The notes under the pieces are model-generated. The model was not told the origin of the DNA. It did not search any database and saw only the letters and a list, made by a program, of their open reading frames with translations. A stretch of 64,000 nt of DNA from [Enterobacter] lignolyticus SCF1 (GTDB lineage: Bacteria; Pseudomonadota; Gammaproteobacteria; Enterobacterales; Enterobacteriaceae), in the NCBI RefSeq assembly GCF_000164865.1, contig NC_014618.1, forward strand, positions 1,302,001-1,366,000, in the 5' to 3' direction. The translations under genes were made by a program, and so were the position numbers. Within the stretch, counting starts at the first letter, position 1, and each line of letters starts with the position of its first letter. Shown here in pieces: positions 57,596 through 64,000 of the stretch.

Positions 57596-58474
57596 ATGTT
57601 CACGGGAAGTATTGTAGCGCTTGTCACGCCGATGGATGAGAAAGGTAATGTCGACCGTTCAAGCCTGAAAAAACTGATTGATTATCATGTCGCCAACGGA
57701 ACGTCGGCGATTGTTTCGGTTGGGACGACCGGCGAATCCGCCACGCTGAGCCATGACGAGCACGGCGATGTAGTGCTGATGACCGTGGAGCTGGCCGATG
57801 GCCGTATTCCCGTGATTGCCGGCACCGGCGCGAACGCGACCGCCGAGGCGATCAGCCTGACCGAGCGTTTTAACAACACGGGCATCGTCGGCTGCCTGAC
57901 GGTGACGCCGTACTATAACCGCCCGACTCAGGAAGGGCTGTTCCAGCACTTTAAAGCGATCGCCGGACATACTGACCTGCCGCAAATCCTGTATAATGTG
58001 CCGTCCCGTACCGGCTGCGATATGCTGCCGGAAACCGTGGGTCGTCTGGCCGAAATTAAAAATATTGTCGGCATTAAGGAAGCGACCGGGAACTTAAGTC
58101 GCGTTCATCAGATCAAAGAGCTGGTTTCAGACGACTTTCTTCTGCTGAGCGGCGATGACGCCACGGCGCTGGATTTTATGCAGTTAGGGGGACACGGCGT
58201 GATTTCCGTGACCGCTAACGTTGCCGCGCGCGATATGGCGGAAATGTGTAAACTGGCGGCTGAAGGGCAGTATGCGCAGGCCCGCGTTATCAATCAGCGT
58301 CTGATGCCGTTACACAATAAATTATTTGTCGAACCCAATCCTATCCCGGTTAAATGGGCATGTAAGGCGTTGGGACTTGTGGCGACCGATACGCTGCGTC
58401 TGCCGATGACACCGATTACCGACCATGGTCGTGATGTGGTGGCTTCCGCGCTCAAGCACGCCGGTTTGCTGTAA
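57596..58474 (+). CDS. dapA: 4-Hydroxy-tetrahydrodipicolinate synthase
   Basis: DapA (292 residues, as in E. coli) condenses pyruvate with aspartate semialdehyde, the first step specific to lysine and diaminopimelate synthesis. The Schiff-base lysine is Lys161 in [19 protein letters not shown] (about 42) binds pyruvate, and the catalytic tyrosine is in [12 protein letters not shown] (about 133). GAGGATGGTCC precedes the ATG. bamC follows after 16 bases. Confidence 0.98.
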   Translation: MFTGSIVALVTPMDEKGNVDRSSLKKLIDYHVANGTSAIVSVGTTGESATLSHDEHGDVVLMTVELADGRIPVIAGTGANATAEAISLTERFNNTGIVGCLTVTPYYNRPTQEGLFQHFKAIAGHTDLPQILYNVPSRTGCDMLPETVGRLAEIKNIVGIKEATGNLSRVHQIKELVSDDFLLLSGDDATALDFMQLGGHGVISVTANVAARDMAEMCKLAAEGQYAQARVINQRLMPLHNKLFVEPNPIPVKWACKALGLVATDTLRLPMTPITDHGRDVVASALKHAGLL

Positions 58475-58490
58475 AGTTTAGGGAGATTTG

Positions 58491-59525
58491 ATGGCTTACT
58501 CAGTACAGAAGTCGCAGCTGGCGAAGGTTGCGGGTGTTTCGCTTGTTCTGCTCCTTGCAGCATGCAGCTCAGATTCGCGCTATAAGCGCCAGGTGAGCGG
58601 CGACGAAGCCTATCTGCAGGCGGCGCCGCTTTCTGAACTTCATGCGCCGGCGGGAATGATCCTGCCGATTCAGAACGGTGATTACAACATCCCGGTTGCC
58701 AGAGGCGACGGTGCAACGGGTAAATCGCTGGATATCCGTCCACCGGCTCAGCCGCTGGCGCTGGTGTCCGGCGCCCGCACGCAGTTTACCGGCGACACGG
58801 CGACCCTGCTGGTAGAAAGCGGGCGTAGCGGTTCCCTGTGGCCGCAGGTGGTGAGCATCGTTCAGGCGAAAAACTACACCATCACCAAACGTGACGACGC
58901 CAGCCAGTCGCTGAACACCGACTGGGTGCAGTGGAACCGTCTGGATGAAGATCAGCAGTACCGCGGCCGCTATCAAATCTCTGTGAAACCGCAGGGCTAT
59001 CAGCAGGCCGTGGTGGTGAAACTGATCAATCTGGAGCAGGGCGGCAAGCCGGTGGCCGACGCCGCGTCCATGCAGCGCTACAGCGCCGAAATGCTGAACG
59101 TGATTTCCGCCGGTCTGGATAAGAACGCGACCAACGCGCAGAACGCCGCGCAGAGCCGCGCCGGGGCAACCTTCGACGTGCAGAGCGCTGCGGACGATAC
59201 CGGTCTGCCGATGCTGGTGGTGCGTGCGCCGTTTAATCAGGTCTGGCAGCGTCTGCCGGCAACGCTTGAAAAAGTGGGCATGAAGGTCACCGACAGCACC
59301 CGTTCTCAGGGCAGCGTCGCCATCACCTACAAACCGCTGTCTGACAGCGGCTGGCAGGCGCTGGGGACCCGCGATCCGGGTCTGACCTCGGGCGATTACA
59401 AACTGCAGGTGGGCGACCTCGATAACCGCAGCAGCATGCAGTTCATCGATCCGAAAGGCCACACGCTGACGCAATCGCAGAACGACGCGCTGGTATCCGT
59501 ATTCCAGGCGGCGTTTAGTAAGTAA
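58491..59525 (+). CDS. bamC: Outer membrane lipoprotein BamC
   Basis: BamC (344 residues, as in E. coli; formerly NlpB) is a lipoprotein of the BAM complex that inserts beta-barrel proteins. The signal peptide ends in the lipobox LAAC with the lipidated Cys25. A flexible N-terminal arm follows (about 26-95), then two helix-grip domains with [17 protein letters not shown] and [20 protein letters not shown]. The start at 58491 is chosen over the TTG three bases earlier because it gives the conserved MAYSVQKS. Confidence 0.97.
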   Translation: MAYSVQKSQLAKVAGVSLVLLLAACSSDSRYKRQVSGDEAYLQAAPLSELHAPAGMILPIQNGDYNIPVARGDGATGKSLDIRPPAQPLALVSGARTQFTGDTATLLVESGRSGSLWPQVVSIVQAKNYTITKRDDASQSLNTDWVQWNRLDEDQQYRGRYQISVKPQGYQQAVVVKLINLEQGGKPVADAASMQRYSAEMLNVISAGLDKNATNAQNAAQSRAGATFDVQSAADDTGLPMLVVRAPFNQVWQRLPATLEKVGMKVTDSTRSQGSVAITYKPLSDSGWQALGTRDPGLTSGDYKLQVGDLDNRSSMQFIDPKGHTLTQSQNDALVSVFQAAFSK

Positions 59526-59530
59526 TAGAC

Positions 59531-59557
59531 AGGGCCGGAGCGATCCGGCCCTTTTTT
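59531..59557 (+). terminator. bamC terminator
   Basis: AGGGCCGGA and TCCGGCCCT arms around GCGA are followed by a T-run. It separates dapA-bamC from the regulated purC promoter. Confidence 0.85.
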
Positions 59558-59567
59558 CTGCCGGTAT

Positions 59568-59583
59568 ACGCAAACGTGTGCGT
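59568..59583 (+). promoter_or_regulatory. PurR operator of purC
   Basis: ACGCAAACGTGTGCGT fits the PurR consensus and, from memory, is the E. coli purC operator. It lies 54 bases before the purC ATG. Confidence 0.85.
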
Positions 59584-59636
59584 CGGTAGAAATACAGGGA
59601 TTTACTGTTAATTTCTCATATCTGGAGTAATTCAAA

Positions 59637-60350
59637 ATGCAAAAGCAAGCTGAGTTGTATCGCGGCAAAGCGAAAACCGTTTACAGCACGGAAAACCCGG
59701 ACCTGTTGGTGCTCGAATTCCGCAACGATACGTCAGCAGGGGATGGCGCGCGTATTGAGCAGTTTGACCGTAAAGGAATGGTGAACAACAAGTTCAACCA
59801 CTTCATTATGAGCAAGCTGGCGCAGGCGGGCATCCCGACCCAGATGGAAGCACTGCTCTCCGACACCGAGTGTCTGGTGAAAAAGCTGGAGATGGTGCCG
59901 GTAGAGTGCGTGGTGCGCAACCGTGCCGCCGGTTCTCTGGTCAAGCGTCTGGGCATTGAGGAAGGGATAGAGCTCAACCCGCCGCTGTTTGACCTGTTCC
60001 TGAAAAACGACGCCATGCACGACCCGATGGTGAACGAGTCCTACTGCGAGACATTTGGTTGGGTGAGCAAAGAAAACCTGGCGCGCATGAAAGAGCTGAC
60101 TTACAAAGCGAACGACGTGCTGAAGCAGCTGTTTGACGACGCGGGCCTTATCCTGGTCGACTTTAAGCTGGAGTTCGGCCTGTACAAAGGCCAGGTGGTG
60201 CTGGGTGACGAGTTCTCCCCGGACGGCAGCCGCCTGTGGGACAAAGAGACCATGGACAAGATGGATAAAGACCGCTTCCGCCAGAGCCTGGGCGGCCTGA
60301 TCGAAGCCTACGAAGAAGTGGCGCGTCGTCTGGGCGTTAACCTCGACTAA
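59637..60350 (+). CDS. purC: SAICAR synthase
   Basis: PurC (237 residues, as in E. coli) joins CAIR and aspartate with ATP in purine synthesis. It begins [17 protein letters not shown], where the lysine-rich loop binds [21 protein letters not shown] (about 84-101) and [10 protein letters not shown] with [12 protein letters not shown] (about 173-200) are the family signatures. It is transcribed separately from bamC behind a terminator and a PurR site. A 12-bp perfect hairpin follows the stop. Confidence 0.98.
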   Translation: MQKQAELYRGKAKTVYSTENPDLLVLEFRNDTSAGDGARIEQFDRKGMVNNKFNHFIMSKLAQAGIPTQMEALLSDTECLVKKLEMVPVECVVRNRAAGSLVKRLGIEEGIELNPPLFDLFLKNDAMHDPMVNESYCETFGWVSKENLARMKELTYKANDVLKQLFDDAGLILVDFKLEFGLYKGQVVLGDEFSPDGSRLWDKETMDKMDKDRFRQSLGGLIEAYEEVARRLGVNLD

Positions 60351-60367
60351 CCGCGTTTCCCGCTATT

Positions 60368-60396
60368 CATCAGAGGATGCTCGTCATCCTCTGATG
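60368..60396. other. Perfect hairpin after purC
   Basis: CATCAGAGGATG and CATCCTCTGATG form a perfect 12-bp stem around CTCGT. No T-run follows, so it is more likely a processing or stability element than a terminator. Confidence 0.5.
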
Positions 60397-60478
60397 CCCT
60401 CCGCCTTGTTTACTATGGTAATCCTCCGCCGAACCACCTACGATCTAACGAACATTATCAGGACTGATAGAGGTTGTT

Positions 60479-61342
60479 ATGCGTTGGCAAGGTCGTCGCG
60501 AGAGCGACAATGTAGAAGACAGACGAAATGATTCCGGCGCGCCGATGATGGGCGGGCGCGGTTTTCGTCTCCCCAGCGGCAAGGGGGGGATTATTTTGCT
60601 GCTGGTGGTGGTCGTGGCAGGCTACTACGGCGTCGACCTGACCGGCCTGCTTACCGGCCAGCCGTTGACGTCGCCCGCGACCCAGCAGTCCATCAGCCCG
60701 AAAGACGACGAAGCGGCGAAATTCACCTCGGTTATTCTGGCGACCACGGAAGACACCTGGGGGCAGATTTTCCAGAAGATGGGCCGTCAGTACCAGCAGC
60801 CGAAGCTGGTGATGTACCGCGGCGCGACCCGCACCGGCTGCGGGACCGGCCAGTCGGTGATGGGGCCGTTCTACTGTCCGGCGGACAGCACCGTCTATAT
60901 CGACCTCTCCTTCTACGATGACATGAAGCACAAGCTCGGCGCGGATGGCGACTTCGCCCAGGGCTATGTTATCGCCCATGAGGTGGGCCACCACGTGCAG
61001 AAGCTGCTGGGCATCGAGCCGAAGGTCCGTCAGATGCAGCAGCAGGCAAGCCGGGCGGAAGTGAACCGCCTGTCGGTCCGTATGGAGCTTCAGGCCGACT
61101 GCTTTGCCGGCGTCTGGGGGCACAGCATGAAGCAGCAGGGCGTACTGGAAAATGGCGACCTGCAGGAGGCGCTGAACGCCGCTCAGGCGATTGGCGACGA
61201 CCGTTTGCAGCAGCAAAGCCAGGGGCACGTGGTGCCGGACAGCTTCACCCACGGCACCTCCGAGCAGCGCTACACCTGGTTTAAGCGGGGTTTCGACAGC
61301 GGCGATCCGGCCCAGTGCAACACCTTCGGCAAAGCGTTGTAA
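60479..61342 (+). CDS. ypfJ: Putative neutral zinc metallopeptidase YpfJ
   Basis: The 287-residue protein matches E. coli YpfJ. It has a basic cytoplasmic N-terminus ([16 protein letters not shown]), one membrane segment (about 35-50, [17 protein letters not shown]) and an extracytoplasmic domain with the zinc motif HEVGH at residues 167-171 followed by the downstream ELQADCFAG segment that supplies a third ligand. Two cysteines in TGCGTGQS and YCPAD may form a disulfide. The substrate is unknown. tmcA follows after 6 bases. Confidence 0.93.
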   Translation: MRWQGRRESDNVEDRRNDSGAPMMGGRGFRLPSGKGGIILLLVVVVAGYYGVDLTGLLTGQPLTSPATQQSISPKDDEAAKFTSVILATTEDTWGQIFQKMGRQYQQPKLVMYRGATRTGCGTGQSVMGPFYCPADSTVYIDLSFYDDMKHKLGADGDFAQGYVIAHEVGHHVQKLLGIEPKVRQMQQQASRAEVNRLSVRMELQADCFAGVWGHSMKQQGVLENGDLQEALNAAQAIGDDRLQQQSQGHVVPDSFTHGTSEQRYTWFKRGFDSGDPAQCNTFGKAL

Positions 61343-61348
61343 TCGTTG

Positions 61349-63361
61349 ATGGCGGAGATGGACGCGCTGTCCGCGCTTGCCGCGCGGATGGCTGAAGAAG
61401 GCATTCGCCGCCTGCTGGTGCTGAGCGGCGACGGCGGGTGGTGCGAGCGTCAGGCGGCCGCGCTGCGCGCGCGGCTTGGCGATGACGGGCTGTGGATCGG
61501 CCCGCAGCCGGTGGCGGCGCCTTATTGCGCGCCCGGCGCACTGAAAACGTGGCTGGGACGCGAGTACCGCCACGCCTTTTTTGATGCCCGCGAGGGCTTT
61601 GACGTTGCGGCGTTTGCTGCGCTTGCCGGTACCCTGCGGGCGGGGAGCTGGCTGGTGCTGCTGGTGCCGGATTTTGACCGCTGGGTTTCCCTGCCGGACG
61701 CCGATTCGCTGCGCTGGAGCGATGGCACCGAGCCGATTGCGACGCCGCATTTCGTGGCGCACTTCTGCCGTACGGTCGCCGCATCGCCGCAGACCGTGGT
61801 CTGGCGACAGGCGCAGCCGTTCCCGGCAATCGACGCTGCGCCGCGACCTCACTGGCATGCCGCGTCGGGGCAGCCGCTGCGCGAGCAGGCGGCTATCCTC
61901 CGGTCGCTTGCCGCCATGCCGCCCGGCGTTGCGGCGGTTACCGCGGAGCGCGGGCGGGGCAAGTCGGCGCTGGCGGGGATGCACCTTTCCCGCCTGGCCG
62001 GTACGGCCATCGTCACCGCGCCGACCCGGGCCGCAACCGACGTCCTTGCGGCGTTTGCCGGCGATAAGTTTCGCTTTCTGGCGCCGGACGCGCTGCTGGC
62101 GTCCGACGAGCGCGCCGACTGGCTTATCGTTGATGAGGCCGCCGCTATCCCGGCTCCGCTGCTGTATCAGCTTGCCTCCCGTTTTCCCCGTACGCTGCTG
62201 ACGACCACAGTGCAGGGGTATGAAGGCACCGGGCGCGGTTTTTTGCTCAAGTTTTGCGCCCGGTTCAGCCGCCTGCGCCGCTTTACGTTAGAGATGCCGG
62301 TACGCTGGGCCGCCGGATGCCCACTGGAGGCGGTGGTCAGCGAACTGCTGCTGTTTGATGACTCGCTCCCGGCCGCCGCTGGCGGTGACGTGCAGATTCA
62401 GCCGGTCGGGCAGACGGCGTGGCGGGACAGTCCGGCGCTGCCTGCGGCGATGTATCGGCTGCTGACGGCGGCGCATTACCGCACTTCGCCCCTCGATCTG
62501 CGGCGCATGATGGATGCGCCAGGGCAGCACTTTACCGCCGCCCGCCTGACGACGGGAACGCTGGTCGGCGCGCTGTGGCTGGTGGATGAGGGCGGTTTGT
62601 CGGCTGAGCTCAGCAAAGCGGTATGGGCGGGGTATCGGCGTCCGCGCGGCAGCCTGGTGGCGCAGTCTCTGGCCGCCCACGGCGGCAGCCCGCTGGCGGC
62701 AACGCTAACCGGGCGAAGGATCAGCCGTATTGCCGTACATCCGGACCGCCAGCGCGAAGGCCTCGGGCAGCGGACGATCGCGGCGGCCGTGGAGAATGCG
62801 TCAGGCTGCGATTATCTGTCGGTGAGCTTCGGCTATACCGAGGAGCTGTGGCGCTTCTGGCAGCGCTGCGGCTTCATGCTGGTGCGGCTGGGCACCCAGC
62901 GCGAGGCCAGCAGCGGCTGCTATACCGCTATGGCGCTGTATCCGCTGTCGTCTGCCGGTCGCCAACTGGCGCAGGACGAGCAGCAGCGCTTATATCGCGA
63001 TGCCCCGTGGCTTGACCGCTGGCGGGAGCAAAAGCTTGCGCCTGGCCGACAGCCAACGGCTATTCTTACTGATGAAGACTGGCTCGACGCGGCCGGATTC
63101 GCCTTTGCCCACCGTCCGCTGCTGGCGGCGGCAGGCAGCCTTAACCGCCTGCTGCTGCAGGTTCACGAGCCCTGCCCGGCGCTGCGCGGGCGGCTGCAGC
63201 AGCAGGACGATGAGTCGGCGCTGTGCCAGGCGTTAGGCCTGCCGGGGCGTAAGGCGCTGCTGGCGCGCATGCGTGAAGAGGCGGGCAGGGCGCTGCTGGC
63301 GCGCGACCCGCTACGCGCAGCGGCGCTGCGCGAAGAGGTCGGCCAGCTGCAATTTTTTTAA
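61349..63361 (+). CDS. tmcA: tRNA(Met) cytidine acetyltransferase TmcA
   Basis: TmcA (670 residues) forms N4-acetylcytidine at the wobble position of elongator tRNA-Met, using acetyl-CoA and ATP. The N-terminal domain carries RRLLVLSGDGGW. The RNA-helicase-like ATPase has Walker A ERGRGKSALAG (near 200) and Walker B DWLIVDEAAAIPAPLL. The GNAT acetyltransferase domain includes RISRIAVHPDRQREGLG and YLSVSFGYTEELWRFWQRCGF. The ATG at 61349 is preferred to a TTG three bases upstream. The gene is tightly linked to ypfJ. Confidence 0.96.
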   Translation: MAEMDALSALAARMAEEGIRRLLVLSGDGGWCERQAAALRARLGDDGLWIGPQPVAAPYCAPGALKTWLGREYRHAFFDAREGFDVAAFAALAGTLRAGSWLVLLVPDFDRWVSLPDADSLRWSDGTEPIATPHFVAHFCRTVAASPQTVVWRQAQPFPAIDAAPRPHWHAASGQPLREQAAILRSLAAMPPGVAAVTAERGRGKSALAGMHLSRLAGTAIVTAPTRAATDVLAAFAGDKFRFLAPDALLASDERADWLIVDEAAAIPAPLLYQLASRFPRTLLTTTVQGYEGTGRGFLLKFCARFSRLRRFTLEMPVRWAAGCPLEAVVSELLLFDDSLPAAAGGDVQIQPVGQTAWRDSPALPAAMYRLLTAAHYRTSPLDLRRMMDAPGQHFTAARLTTGTLVGALWLVDEGGLSAELSKAVWAGYRRPRGSLVAQSLAAHGGSPLAATLTGRRISRIAVHPDRQREGLGQRTIAAAVENASGCDYLSVSFGYTEELWRFWQRCGFMLVRLGTQREASSGCYTAMALYPLSSAGRQLAQDEQQRLYRDAPWLDRWREQKLAPGRQPTAILTDEDWLDAAGFAFAHRPLLAAAGSLNRLLLQVHEPCPALRGRLQQQDDESALCQALGLPGRKALLARMREEAGRALLARDPLRAAALREEVGQLQFF

Positions 63362-63439
63362 CTAACTCATTCAGTTAAATGTCATGGTCATTACCGGTCA
63401 ACGGCGTAGACTTCTCGCCAATACAGTAAGGAGATTGCC

Positions 63440-64000
63440 ATGAAACACGACCATTTTGTTGTTCAAAGCCCGTCCGCTCCGGCGAAACAGCTGCTGCTGT
63501 TGTTTCATGGCGTTGGCGACAACCCGGTGTCGATGGGGCAGATTGGCAGCTTCTTCGCGCCGCTGTTTCCCGATGCGCTGATCGTCAGCATCGGCGGCGC
63601 TGAACCCTGCGGGCCCGCCCCGGGGCGTCAGTGGTTTTCCGTTCAGGGCGTAACGGAGGAGAACCGCCAGCAGCGCGTTGACGCTATCATGCCGACGTTT
63701 ATCGCCACCGTGAAGTACTGGCAGGCGCAGAGCGGCGTCGGGCCGACGGCGACGGCGCTGATCGGTTTTTCCCAGGGGGCGATTATGTCGCTTGAGAGCA
63801 TCAAGGCTGAACCCGGCCTTGCCTCACGCGTCATTGCGTTTAACGGCCGTTTTGCCACGCTGCCGTCGCATGCCGATACGTCGACCACGATTCATCTGAT
63901 TCACGGCGGAGAAGACCGGGTCATTGATCTGGCCCACGCCGTGGCGGCGCAGGAGGCGCTGGTGAACGCCGGTGGCGATGTGACGCTGGATATCGTGGAG
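63440..64000 (+). CDS. ypfH: Alpha/beta hydrolase (esterase) YpfH, truncated by window end
   Basis: The first 187 codons are present and open to the window edge. The protein begins MKHDHFVVQSP and matches E. coli YpfH, a carboxylesterase of the dienelactone hydrolase/phospholipase type. The oxyanion segment LLFHGVGDNP and the nucleophile elbow GFSQGA (serine in GxSxG) are visible, and HLIHGGEDRVIDLAHAVAAQ contains the catalytic Asp region. The catalytic histidine should lie beyond the window. AAGGAGA precedes the ATG at 63440. Confidence 0.93.
   Translation, partial: MKHDHFVVQSPSAPAKQLLLLFHGVGDNPVSMGQIGSFFAPLFPDALIVSIGGAEPCGPAPGRQWFSVQGVTEENRQQRVDAIMPTFIATVKYWQAQSGVGPTATALIGFSQGAIMSLESIKAEPGLASRVIAFNGRFATLPSHADTSTTIHLIHGGEDRVIDLAHAVAAQEALVNAGGDVTLDIVE

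Noticed and set aside
60458..61984. 508-codon minus-strand frame opposite ypfJ and tmcA
   Set aside because: It runs across two well-supported genes on the other strand and shows Arg/Ala/Leu-rich shadow composition.

Overview
The window is chromosomal DNA of a member of the Enterobacteriaceae with high GC content. Its backbone follows the E. coli order yfgJ-xseA-guaBA ... yfgG-pdeF(yfgF)-ppx-ppk-purN-purM-upp-uraA-hda-yfgD-bepA-perM-bcp-gcvR-dapA-bamC-purC-ypfJ-tmcA-ypfH. The accessory content, the style of the REP element and the GC-rich codon use suggest a Klebsiella/Enterobacter/Kosakonia-type organism; the species cannot be fixed from the sequence alone. No tRNA, rRNA, CRISPR array, complete IS element or prophage was seen.

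Layout. 1-6914: a sulfosugar-type island, visibly more AT-rich than its surroundings. It holds the 5' end of a YihV-like kinase (minus strand) divergent from a YihU-like reductase, a YihT-like aldolase, a zinc alcohol dehydrogenase, two unrelated MFS carriers and an aldose-1-epimerase-like protein, ending in a strong terminator. 7276-9927: a POT peptide transporter and an orphan Gfo/Idh/MocA oxidoreductase. 9979-14838: yfgJ, xseA and the guaBA operon. 14985-15897: an insertion zone after guaA with a YefM/RelE-type toxin-antitoxin pair, a REP element and a LysR-type gene remnant. 15885-30136: a complete myo-inositol catabolic cluster (iolR, iolA, iolD, iolG, an ABC importer, a second dehydrogenase, an iolC fusion, iolE, iolB). 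30283-31743: a TrkG-type potassium transporter. 31750-40021: yfgG, the c-di-GMP phosphodiesterase gene pdeF, ppk-ppx and purMN. 40241-41671: a 6-phospho-beta-glucosidase with AscG-like operators. 41851-44642: upp-uraA and hda, the latter apparently starting at CTG. 44673-49372: an accessory operon of a PTS EIIC, a glycosylasparaginase and an M17 aminopeptidase, divergent from a protein that looks like a domesticated IS481-type transposase. 49369-52489: yfgD, bepA, perM. 52704-56362: a glycerate uptake and phosphorylation cluster under a CdaR-like regulator. 56402-64000: bcp-gcvR, dapA-bamC-purC, ypfJ-tmcA and a truncated ypfH.

How the genes work together. Four catabolic modules sit between conserved housekeeping genes: sulfosugar (or related sulfonate), inositol, glycerate and a proposed glycoasparagine module. 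Sulfo-EMP cleavage, the inositol pathway and glycerate kinase all feed three-carbon intermediates into lower glycolysis. The purine genes (guaBA, purMN, purC) carry recognisable PurR operators, and upp has the T-tract initiation region linked in E. coli to UTP-sensitive control.

The most promising undescribed system is the EIIC / glycosylasparaginase / aminopeptidase operon with its transposase-derived putative regulator (44673-49372). Second is the sulfosugar island, whose alcohol dehydrogenase and MHS-type carrier do not belong to the E. coli yih gene set.
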